Assembly: GCA_002690445.1 (NCBI GenBank)
Contig: NZER01000021.1
Coordinates: 1 to 7,226, forward strand
Length of the DNA stretch: 7,226 nucleotides
Source: Candidatus Pacearchaeota archaeon
Lineage (GTDB): Archaea > Nanoarchaeota > Nanoarchaeia > Pacearchaeales > GW2011-AR1
Direction of reading: 5' to 3'
Shown: piece by piece, positions 1-6,777 of the stretch
Layout: each line of letters begins with the position of its first letter
Numbering within the stretch: position 1 is the stretch's first letter
The notes under the pieces: model-generated
What the model saw: the letters and a program-made list of their open reading frames with translations, nothing else
Databases searched by the model: none
What the model was told of the DNA's origin: nothing
Program-made: the position numbers and the translations under genes

Positions 1-1290
1 ATTAAGAGCAAAACTTATAAAATGAATATCAGCAGCGCTTTCGCTAGGTATCCATTCAATATCAACACTGAGCCCATCTATTGATAGACGCGGAACTAAT
101 CTAATTTGTCTTTTAAGCATATATCCTGTTATAGTATATGGTCCCCATTCTTCATAATGATGTTTTAAAGGTGATCCTTGTTCACCAAGACTTATTTGAT
201 ATGGATTATCATCATACTCAATAGGTAATCCATCCCCCCAATCCACAAAAGCAATATAATAGTTACTTAAATCTGGTGCACCATCTTCAGGTTCACTTGA
301 ATGAAAATTAAATTGAACTTCAGCAGGCGCTAAGCTATTTTGATATTCAAATGGACTTATATCTTTATCATAATACACTGTAATTGGTACATCTATATCT
401 TCTTCAAAATTTATTCTAAGACCAACATCTACATTTGGTGTAAATACTTGATCACCTGAATTTTCATTATCCCCTACGGCTTCTCCTTTAAAAAAATCTG
501 TAAAAGTATTTACGGTATTGTTCACTTTGTTTTGCCATGTTGAATACTTTTCTCGACTTGAACCATACAATAGTCCTAAGTCAGGTCGATCATCTCCTAT
601 TCCTCTCCAAGCATCTGCAACAATACTCACTATCTCCCCAACCTCTTCTTCTTCTTGTTCTTCTTCCTCTTCTTCTTGTTCTTCTTCCTCTTCAAGTAAA
701 TATTCACTTAAATATTGATTTAAATATGTCTCAAATTGAAGTCGATATCCTGCCTGTTCTAAGTTTGTTTTATTATAGAACTCATCTTCTACTATAGTAT
801 GATTTTCAAATAACCATATAAAAAATAATTCACTATCTTCTTCAAGTAGCTGCTCACTTACATATACCTGAAATTGAGATCGATAATCTGACTGTTCTAA
901 ACTTGTCTTATTATTAAACTCACCTTCATCTATAGAATGGTTTTCAAGTAACCATACAAAAAATAAGTCATCATCTTCCTGTTCTTCTTCAGGTTCTTCT
1001 TCTTCAGGTTGTTCTTCTTCGGGATCTTCTTCTTCGGGTTCTTGTTGATCTTGTTCAAATAACCCCCAATAGGATTCGCGCGCAGTGGTCCCAATAGTAT
1101 CATAAAATATTTCTTCATCTATAGAATGATTTTCAAGTAACCACTCAAAAAAGTCATCATTATCATCCCAAGGGTCACCCTGAGCATATATTAACTCTCC
1201 CTCATACTCATATGAATCTTCATAAAGAACATTATCATATGTTTGGGTATTATCATTCCACCCAAGAGTTATTTTATTATATATTTTCAT
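1..1290 (-). CDS. Acidic repeat protein with PKD-like domain (partial, 3' end missing)
   Basis: An open frame runs from the ATG at 1290 to position 1 without a stop: 430 residues, with the C-terminus outside the window. An in-frame TGA at 1305-1303 and no other Met before residue 391 make 1290 the only plausible ATG start, although no good Shine-Dalgarno is seen (only AAGAAAA just upstream). Residues 42-200 hold three copies of a repeat with FFxWLLENHSID. Residues 80-108 are Glu/Pro/Gln/Asp-rich and 200-216 nearly pure Glu. Residues about 285-397 look like a PKD-type beta-sandwich: FVDWGDG (348-354), then HHYEEWGPYTITGY (377-390), matching the WGDG and H.Y...G.Y.V hallmarks. Beta-like sequence continues to the edge. 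It lies 8 bases after the LamG gene and is probably the next protein of the same late operon. A tail or baseplate surface role is inference. The protein as a whole is not one I recognise. Confidence 0.82.
   Translation of the reverse strand, partial: MKIYNKITLGWNDNTQTYDNVLYEDSYEYEGELIYAQGDPWDDNDDFFEWLLENHSIDEEIFYDTIGTTARESYWGLFEQDQQEPEEEDPEEEQPEEEEPEEEQEDDDLFFVWLLENHSIDEGEFNNKTSLEQSDYRSQFQVYVSEQLLEEDSELFFIWLFENHTIVEDEFYNKTNLEQAGYRLQFETYLNQYLSEYLLEEEEEQEEEEEEQEEEEVGEIVSIVADAWRGIGDDRPDLGLLYGSSREKYSTWQNKVNNTVNTFTDFFKGEAVGDNENSGDQVFTPNVDVGLRINFEEDIDVPITVYYDKDISPFEYQNSLAPAEVQFNFHSSEPEDGAPDLSNYYIAFVDWGDGLPIEYDDNPYQISLGEQGSPLKHHYEEWGPYTITGYMLKRQIRLVPRLSIDGLSVDIEWIPSESAADIHFISFALN
643..693 (-). repeat. 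TTC/CTC microsatellite encoding poly-glutamate
   Basis: Seventeen consecutive codons (residues 200-216) encode Glu except two Gln, written on the plus strand as ttc/ctc/ttg triplets. Within it the pattern of ttg and ctc interruptions itself repeats (ttcttcttgttc and ttcttcctcttc occur more than once), as expected from triplet expansion by slippage. It follows repeat copy 3 and precedes the predicted PKD-containing half. Confidence 0.85.
691..1167 (-). repeat. Three-copy FFxWLLENHSID repeat within the acidic protein
   Basis: Copies lie at residues 42-80, 106-150 and 151-200 of the acidic protein. Conserved features are acidic residues, then FF.WL.ENH.I, a Phe exactly 12 residues after the Trp (W50/F62, W113/F125, W159/F171), and YxxxF (74-78, 136-140, 182-186). 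Copies 2 and 3 are directly adjacent (period 46 residues) and also share KT.LEQ and LLEE. Copies 1 and 2 are separated by the first Glu/Pro-rich tract. The DNA is similar too, for example ttcatctatagaatg at 1114-1128 and 925-939, indicating fairly recent duplication. Confidence 0.85.
967..1053 (-). repeat. Low-complexity Glu/Pro/Gln tract (coding)
   Basis: The codons give residues 80-108, an almost purely acidic linker with runs of three to four Glu spaced by Pro or Gln, ending QEDDD. On the plus strand it is TTC-rich with agg/ggg spacers. It separates repeat copies 1 and 2 and looks like an extended, flexible spacer. Confidence 0.8.
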
Positions 1291-1298
1291 TTGTTTTC

Positions 1299-3536
1299 TT
1301 AATCATCCTCAGATTCTGAAGTACCTGACACCCATCCTTGTGGTCCCATATAACCTGTAGTAATTGGAGTTGTACCACCTAGCCAATCAAAACCTGAACC
1401 GAAATTCATACCTCCAAGATTAAAACCTTGTGAAAAGTCAATACCTAAATCTAATCCTGCTAAAGCAGCAGTTACCGGATCCTCCACTGTAACAATAGGT
1501 TCTTCCTCGAGTTCTGTTGTGATCGGGATTTGACCAAAAGTACTCGTGTCAAATAAGTTACCAAACCCGTGTGAAATGTCAATACCTAAATCTAATCCCT
1601 GTAAAGCAGTAGTTACTGGATCCTCCACTATAATTGGATCTGCGGTACCAGATACCCACCCGTCTGGTCCCATATAACCTGTAGTAAGTGGAGTTGTACC
1701 GGATAGGACATCCCACAAACCTGAACCAAAAGTCATAGCCGAGGAACTATAATCCCAGGGTTGGTCAGTCATTCGCTCTTCTAAATCCGCATATATTCCA
1801 CCAAACATTTGTTGGTTAAGAACATCCATTGCACCTTCTCCTGCCTCAATTGCATCCAACAATTCTTGAGCCTGTACCGAGAATTGGGCTTCTTCTTGTG
1901 GAGTAAAACCAACTACCGGCATCTGTGTTTGTACTGCTTCCTCGATTTCAACTACAGGTACTTTATACCCTCTAGCTCTAAGCAATTCAGTTCTAGATAT
2001 AATTTCAACTTTACATTTAGCACCACGCCCAGAATTAGCTGAATAACCCCAAGCAATACCTCTTCTTGCTATCTTCCATCTCCAAAAATCTGGATCGCGA
2101 TTCAACATAAGTTCCCCAGGGCCCATATCTGCCATTCCATATGACGTATCCTCATCAATATTAGGATTATAGTTAGCAACTATAAAATACCACTCATTTA
2201 AATTAATTGGAACAAACGTTGAAGTCAATAATGATATAGAATCAGCTCCATTCTTACCGGCGTTCATATCATAATCATACCTAGGTAGATTTCCTTCATC
2301 TGGATTACGTTTCGCAATCATTCCCCAGCCTGTAGTAGAATCTCTCCAAGTATTATCTCCTTCTCTAACAACTAATCTAATAAATCTAGCAGCATCATTA
2401 GAATCAAAAATAGGATGATTGTTTGCAATACTAGGTAACATATCTTTTTTATTTAAAATATAAGTTTCTAAACTAAACCCATGCGGGTCTTCGTCTCTGA
2501 ATGGATTTCCAAAATTAAATAATGTTCCACCACCTACTCTATCTAAAAATCTAGCCCACATGGTAATAGTAAATCCATTTGTTAACCACGCTGGGTTATC
2601 AGGATCATCACCAATTAATCCAATATCGCTACCTCTTTCATTTCTGATAATAACTGATTGATTAAAATTTCTAATTTTTAAATAGCCACTAGATTTTGAT
2701 TCATATTCAGGTCTTTCATCTAGTTGGTCTGCAAGTGTTTCTTTTTGAACAAAGTAATTATTCTTAAGATCATTATACAACCATTCTAAACTCTTTGCTA
2801 CATTTTCATCATCTTCATTTTGTTCAAGCCAAGTAATAAATTTATTTTCATCTTCTAATGAACCATATTGACCAGAAATATCATAAAGGCTAGAATATCC
2901 TTCTGCACCGGTTCTATCTATAGTATCAGTCAATCCGTCATTATCACTATCAAATATTACATTTTGATCTAACGCAGAAGGAGGCTTTAAAATATTATAT
3001 TCTGAAAAAAAATTATTTATTTGTTGTTGTCTTGTTGTTATAGATGGTAGCAACTCATAAATATTTGTATCTAGCATTTGCTTTGCTTTTTTTGGATCTA
3101 TAACTAATCGTTTTTTATCAAACGCTATAAATTGATTAAGACTATCAAATAAACTATCTGTAATTGGAATAACATTTCCACCAGATGGTGTTTTTATCAA
3201 AAATGAAAACGTAACACCGCCACCTATACCTGGATCAACATCACTTGTTAATGTTATATCTTTTAACTCCAATACAGTTTCATGTACAGTATCAGAAGGA
3301 TACATAAATCTATATATAGTATTAACTAAATCAGTAATGCTTTCATTTGCTTTAATATTACTTTCATGCAATATAAGCTTTTCATCTTCATCCCTCCCAG
3401 GTTTTATAGATCCACCTCTAACTGTTTTTTGAAAATGCATTAAATCAACATCACCAAAATAAGCTGATATACTATTAAAATTTTGTATAAACAACTCTGA
3501 TATTCTGTTTGCAATATCTTCTTTTGTTACTGGCAT
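1299..3536 (-). CDS. Putative tail/baseplate protein with LamG-like domain and repetitive C-terminus
   Basis: This 745-residue protein has several parts. Residues 1-185 are a mixed region I do not recognise. At 196-207, DSDNDGLTDTID fits a DxDxDGxxD calcium loop of thrombospondin-3/EF-hand type. Residues 229-260 form an acidic helical stretch with FITWLEQN. Residues about 284-525 look like a LamG/concanavalin-A-like beta-sandwich: YLKIRNFNQSVIIRN at the start, FTITMWARFLDRVGGGTLFN (322-341), FSLETYIL (354-361), FIRLVV (385-390), and NEWYFIVANYNP (447-458). Residues 526-600 are helical and Glu/Gln-rich. Residues 603-739 carry two kinds of repeat (separate entry), and the tail is acidic (ESEDD). 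LamG-like domains in phage structural proteins often bind glycans; a surface-adhesion role is inference. The gene sits in the late baseplate operon, 12 bases after the DNRLRE-like gene and 8 bases before the acidic protein. GC content rises clearly in the last third. Confidence 0.78.
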   Translation of the reverse strand: MPVTKEDIANRISELFIQNFNSISAYFGDVDLMHFQKTVRGGSIKPGRDEDEKLILHESNIKANESITDLVNTIYRFMYPSDTVHETVLELKDITLTSDVDPGIGGGVTFSFLIKTPSGGNVIPITDSLFDSLNQFIAFDKKRLVIDPKKAKQMLDTNIYELLPSITTRQQQINNFFSEYNILKPPSALDQNVIFDSDNDGLTDTIDRTGAEGYSSLYDISGQYGSLEDENKFITWLEQNEDDENVAKSLEWLYNDLKNNYFVQKETLADQLDERPEYESKSSGYLKIRNFNQSVIIRNERGSDIGLIGDDPDNPAWLTNGFTITMWARFLDRVGGGTLFNFGNPFRDEDPHGFSLETYILNKKDMLPSIANNHPIFDSNDAARFIRLVVREGDNTWRDSTTGWGMIAKRNPDEGNLPRYDYDMNAGKNGADSISLLTSTFVPINLNEWYFIVANYNPNIDEDTSYGMADMGPGELMLNRDPDFWRWKIARRGIAWGYSANSGRGAKCKVEIISRTELLRARGYKVPVVEIEEAVQTQMPVVGFTPQEEAQFSVQAQELLDAIEAGEGAMDVLNQQMFGGIYADLEERMTDQPWDYSSSAMTFGSGLWDVLSGTTPLTTGYMGPDGWVSGTADPIIVEDPVTTALQGLDLGIDISHGFGNLFDTSTFGQIPITTELEEEPIVTVEDPVTAALAGLDLGIDFSQGFNLGGMNFGSGFDWLGGTTPITTGYMGPQGWVSGTSESEDD
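1320..1730 (-). repeat. Alternating two-motif repeat encoding the C-terminus of the LamG protein
   Basis: Motif a (GTTPxTTGYMGPxGWVSGT) occurs at residues 613-631 and 721-739, each preceded by FGSG (603-606, 712-715). Motif b (VEDPVTxALxGLDLGID followed by S.GF) occurs at 637-658 and 684-705. The order is a, b, spacer, b, a; the spacer contains FGQIPITTELEEEP, which may be a decayed a motif, giving a-b-a'-b-a. At DNA level the a copies share 36 bases with one mismatch (1341-1376 and 1665-1700). The b copies, starting at 1437 and 1578, are also nearly identical and lie 141 bases (47 codons) apart. The high nucleotide identity indicates recent duplication or gene conversion. Confidence 0.85.
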
Positions 3537-3546
3537 GTTTGTTCTT

Positions 3547-3550
3547 TCCT
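3547..3550 (-). promoter_or_regulatory. Ribosome binding site for the LamG-domain gene
   Basis: AGGA on the minus strand lies ten bases before the ATG at 3536 and overlaps the TAG stop (3549-3551) of the preceding gene (TAGGAAAG). It supports this start and suggests coupled translation across the 12-base gap. Confidence 0.6.
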
Positions 3551-4682
3551 ATGATCTAACGTTAAATTCGAACCCATCATCATAGAGTATTTCTTGACCA
3601 TCTCTATATTTTATTCTATATACAATTTTATAAGCTCGATTTGGTTGAAAAGTATTCATCCATTGAATAAAATAATTGCTCGTTGAATCACAACTCATTG
3701 ATGTGTAAGGACTAAACGGAACAGTTGTCTCTCCTGTTGCTAAGTCAACTATAGAATACGATCCGCTACCTTCAGGTATATATGACCCTGTTACTGTTTG
3801 AGCTGATGTAGAAAAAGTTTTTTGTATATAACGTTTTCTAGGCATTACTCTAAATTTAATTTTATCGTTTTCCTTGTAACTTTCTTTTAACCCTTTCATA
3901 TATAAAGTATAGTCAACTTCTCCACTAGAAGTCATCTGTAATAAACTTCCGGTATTACTTCCAGTACACGGTTTATGATCATCCCATTTGACTTCAAGCT
4001 TAGGTGAATAAATTGTATTTGTTTGTTTAGAAAAGAATTTTAATTGACCGAACGTTGTATTGTCTGTTTCTTGACTACCGCTAAACCGTAAAAGAAATCC
4101 ATAATTTTTATTTGTACCACCCAACCAATTATTTACAATATCAGTAACGTCCATATTTATATCAGGTGATTCATATGAGAATGATTGTGACACTTCATTT
4201 CCACTACCAGTAATAACAGTACCTCCTTTTTCATTTTGTCTCACACCACCACCAGCTTGACTCCAAGTAATCGCACTATTACCAGGATAATAATTTATAT
4301 TATCCCAGCTAACTCCATTCGTTACTTTTGGATCATCACCAAACTTTCCAACGCCCTCTTCCCAAGATTCAGAAACTGGAAATGCTGCAAGTTTATACTC
4401 AGTTGTTAAGTCTTGTGTTCCTTCTGCCTCATATAACCTTAAATTAAATTTTGGATTCACAATATGTCCATTATGAATTGATTGTGAAACTTCTGTAAAT
4501 TCAGATCCTGCAAATGAAACTAAAACTCTAGTTTGATAATCAAATGCTTTATTCCAAAAAGTTTTTTTTAGTTCTAAAATTTCATCTTGACCAACATTTT
4601 GATCTGTAAAAGATGTTCCATCAACATGGCTTGATCCACTTGAAATCCAAGCATCTTGTGTTGCGTAAATAAAATAGTGCAT
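3549..4682 (-). CDS. Putative structural protein with DNRLRE-like beta-sandwich domain
   Basis: This is a 377-residue protein with no signal peptide or membrane segment. Residues 1-233 follow the layout of DNRLRE (disaggregatase-related) domains in order: a start like QDAWISSG with NVGQDEILEL (29-38), a strand TRVLVSF (51-57), FNLRLYEAEG (79-88), a WEEGVGKFGDDP segment followed by VSWDN (107-128), DINMDVTDIVNNWLGG (174-189), NYGFLLRFSG (193-202), and a closing SPKLEVKW (226-233). The DVT..V..W..G..N.G and final P.LEV.W positions are the most telling. A second beta-rich region (about 255-377) ends in ANRAYKI-like strands (349-355) and DDGFEFNVRS; I do not recognise its family. Its position right after gp6, where T4 has gp7, suggests a baseplate or tail-tip component. 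Sugar or surface binding is inference from the domain type. It could also be purely structural. Domain assignment is by eye. Confidence 0.72.
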   Translation of the reverse strand: MHYFIYATQDAWISSGSSHVDGTSFTDQNVGQDEILELKKTFWNKAFDYQTRVLVSFAGSEFTEVSQSIHNGHIVNPKFNLRLYEAEGTQDLTTEYKLAAFPVSESWEEGVGKFGDDPKVTNGVSWDNINYYPGNSAITWSQAGGGVRQNEKGGTVITGSGNEVSQSFSYESPDINMDVTDIVNNWLGGTNKNYGFLLRFSGSQETDNTTFGQLKFFSKQTNTIYSPKLEVKWDDHKPCTGSNTGSLLQMTSSGEVDYTLYMKGLKESYKENDKIKFRVMPRKRYIQKTFSTSAQTVTGSYIPEGSGSYSIVDLATGETTVPFSPYTSMSCDSTSNYFIQWMNTFQPNRAYKIVYRIKYRDGQEILYDDGFEFNVRS

Positions 4683-6775
4683 TAAAGTACCCTCCCCTTT
4701 ACATTTAACTTAGGATATTTCAATTCAAATACTGCAGGTGTTGCTGGTGTTTTAATAATACCGCTCTCATGTGCAGACTCAAAATCAAAATAATATCCAT
4801 ATCCTGAAGTCCCGGTTTCTTGCCACCCTCCTTCTTGATTTTCTCCACCAGTAGGGTTCCATATTTTAAGCCATAGAGGTGGATCAAAAGCAGCTGCAAT
4901 AGTTGGAACAGCTCGCCAGTTCGGTCCCTGTGTGGGACAAACATAACTAACTGATCGTACTCCATCTATACCCATTAATTCATATTCTAATTGACTAATA
5001 TATACTGGTTGTTTAAATTGCATTTTATCAATATTAAAATAATCAATTATTTTTTGTGTACATTTAAATTTAACATCTTGCTTATTTGCATTTTTATGAG
5101 CAAATACTTCAAATAATACACCAAAATTAATAACATAGCCCGGTCTAAGTGTGACGTCATCAGTCAATAATCTAAATTCATTTAAATATTTTTTAAGATT
5201 TATTCCTATAGGATCAGTAGGTGTTTCTACTAAATTTTTATCGATATTATATGAAAGTGTGTAAGCATCAATTGTAGGTATTCCACCACCTTTTAAATCT
5301 AATAATATATCTAATATAGATTGGTTATATCCTTCTAAAGCAGTAAATGGTATAAATCCATCTTCATCTTGTTGTGCTTGTGCTTGTTGATATGCATCAC
5401 CGACTTTAGTATTTAAGACTGTAAATATATTAGATCTAGCAACATATACTTTTGCTATATTACCAAACTTAGCTGACATATTCAAAATACGAGCTTCATA
5501 ATCTCCTCTTGTTACACACCTATTTTGTGTTGTAAAAAAAGCAGCAGCGCGCTGTCTAACTTCATTAATTGATTCTTGTTCAGATCCTCCTCGTGCTGGT
5601 ATATTATTTGTTACTGTTACATTGGCAGTACTTTTTGCATTTAGTGCACTTATAGAACTAATAGTAGTTAAATCACCCGTAGCTACATTTGCAGATATTC
5701 CCCCACCTATTCTATAAGTTACAGTTAATGTTGTGTGAGCAGGTGCTTGACCTAAAGTTGAATACTCATCACCTAACTGTGGATCGATCGATGAAAGTAA
5801 ATTTTGATTAACGCCAGGAATATTGATCCCAAATTGTTCAGTTTGATCAAGTGTAGATTTCAAAGCTTGGCCAGATCTTAAAATTCCGTTTCCAAAAATA
5901 AGTGACATTGTATTATTATCGTTAGTTTCAACAATAAATCGCTTATCTGTTTTAATAAATTCTAAAGTATAAGGTGCCGGTAAAGATACAGTAGATGTAT
6001 CTTGTATTTTAGAATAGGAAGTACTTCTACTTTCATCATCTGTATAATGTGTTTCAACAGGTATTCTATCTTGTGCTAAATAATCTACTTCATACCATTT
6101 ATTATTATTGGAATCAGTAACACTAATTATTTCTACAACATTTGTTTCTGTTAATGTTAAAGTTAAATATTTTGTTGGTGCACTCACACTAAAAGTTTTA
6201 TTTTTAGTTTCACCAGAAATAGCTTTTATATTTCTAGTCAACGTATATTCTGTTACTACTCCCTCACTGTCTGTTGATAATTGTATAGGTGCGGGATCAC
6301 TAGAACCACTAGCAGTAAAATCAACAACATCCAATGTTTCAAAAATAGTATCAGAATCAATAGTTGATGTTACTTTCATTCCTTTATCAACCGTTACCGC
6401 TTGAGAATAATCTGGTTGAGGGTCATCACCTGATGTTGCATCAACAGTTTGCTTAACTGTAAGATCAACATATGCTGGAATAATAGGTTTAGTTTTATAC
6501 CCTAACATTTTAGCTATATTATTTACATTACGTCTCTCTTCTGCCAATGGTAATAACATTTCACGATATTGTTGATCAATATAGAAAGATAAAACATCAC
6601 CAACATAAGCTGACATTTCTAATAACATCATTCCTGGTGATGTTTCATTAAAGTCTTTATATGTATTAGGAAAATATGTTTTAGCATATTCAATAAGAGT
6701 ATTCTTAATACTTCTAAAATCTTTATTTATATAATTAATATTTGTTTCTTTAAAGTCTTTACTACTATAAGGCAT
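4682..6775 (-). CDS. 6: gp6-like baseplate wedge protein (Baseplate_J family)
   Basis: This is a 697-residue protein, close to T4 gp6 (660). Residues 15-107 resemble the N-terminal region of marine T4-like gp6 proteins (NKDF, YAKTYFPNTYKDFNETSPG, AYVGDVLSFYIDQQ, MLGYKTK). Residues 352-430 hold the Baseplate_J core: a GGG turn (357-359), then RGGSEQESINEVRQRAAAFF from 395 and CVTRGDYEARIL from 420, where GG..ES..E.R.R and TRGDYE are the typical conserved positions. The C-terminus (682-697, FELKYPKLNVKGRVL) is also gp6-like. Residues 110-350 are rich in Thr, Ser and Asp and look like a variable beta region. In T4, gp6 forms the inner ring joining the six wedges and drives the baseplate change on infection. 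The start at 6775 is supported by AGGAG seven bases upstream. The gene ends in TAATG, overlapping the next start by one base. I see no frameshift or missing core motif. Confidence 0.93.
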   Translation of the reverse strand: MPYSSKDFKETNINYINKDFRSIKNTLIEYAKTYFPNTYKDFNETSPGMMLLEMSAYVGDVLSFYIDQQYREMLLPLAEERRNVNNIAKMLGYKTKPIIPAYVDLTVKQTVDATSGDDPQPDYSQAVTVDKGMKVTSTIDSDTIFETLDVVDFTASGSSDPAPIQLSTDSEGVVTEYTLTRNIKAISGETKNKTFSVSAPTKYLTLTLTETNVVEIISVTDSNNNKWYEVDYLAQDRIPVETHYTDDESRSTSYSKIQDTSTVSLPAPYTLEFIKTDKRFIVETNDNNTMSLIFGNGILRSGQALKSTLDQTEQFGINIPGVNQNLLSSIDPQLGDEYSTLGQAPAHTTLTVTYRIGGGISANVATGDLTTISSISALNAKSTANVTVTNNIPARGGSEQESINEVRQRAAAFFTTQNRCVTRGDYEARILNMSAKFGNIAKVYVARSNIFTVLNTKVGDAYQQAQAQQDEDGFIPFTALEGYNQSILDILLDLKGGGIPTIDAYTLSYNIDKNLVETPTDPIGINLKKYLNEFRLLTDDVTLRPGYVINFGVLFEVFAHKNANKQDVKFKCTQKIIDYFNIDKMQFKQPVYISQLEYELMGIDGVRSVSYVCPTQGPNWRAVPTIAAAFDPPLWLKIWNPTGGENQEGGWQETGTSGYGYYFDFESAHESGIIKTPATPAVFELKYPKLNVKGRVL
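4691..4697 (-). promoter_or_regulatory. Strong ribosome binding site inside the gp6 3' end
   Basis: The minus strand reads GGGGAGG, then eight bases to the ATG at 4682. It is the strongest Shine-Dalgarno match in an otherwise AT-rich window. It is encoded by the gp6 codons GGG AGG (Gly-Arg, residues 694-695), so protein and initiation signal share these bases. With the TAATG stop/start overlap it fixes the start of the downstream 377-residue protein and predicts high expression, as expected for a structural protein. Confidence 0.8.
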
Positions 6776-6777
6776 CC

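Noticed and set aside
518..797. Two overlapping plus-strand open frames rich in Ser or Leu
   Set aside because: They are antisense readings of the poly-Glu microsatellite (TTC read as Ser/Leu/Phe frames) inside the acidic protein gene; low complexity and no family signature.
930..1118. Minus-strand 62-residue lysine-rich frame
   Set aside because: It overlaps the acidic protein in another frame; its Lys/Asn runs come from the same GAA repeat read out of phase.
925..1167. Repeats considered as a CRISPR array or direct-repeat origin
   Set aside because: Copies are imperfect, in frame, unevenly spaced and protein-coding; the conservation follows codons, so they are protein repeats.
1291..1298. 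Possible regulatory gap between the LamG and acidic protein genes
   Set aside because: Only eight A-rich bases; no room for a promoter or terminator, and no inverted repeat seen.
1809..2042. Plus-strand 77-residue frame
   Set aside because: Antisense shadow within the LamG protein gene; no homology seen and opposite to every real gene.
4720..4965. Minus-strand 81-residue frame
   Set aside because: Out-of-frame shadow of the gp6 C-terminus, where the gp6 frame ends in a convincing gp6-like sequence.
6108..6404. Plus-strand 98-residue hydrophobic frame
   Set aside because: Antisense of the Thr/Val-rich gp6 middle region, which yields hydrophobic codons by chance; not a credible membrane protein.
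6724..6731. TATAAATA (minus strand), resembling a T4 late promoter
   Set aside because: It lies inside the gp6 coding start. A second copy lies at 4154-4161 inside another gene. About one chance match per strand is expected in DNA this AT-rich, and neither precedes a gene start.
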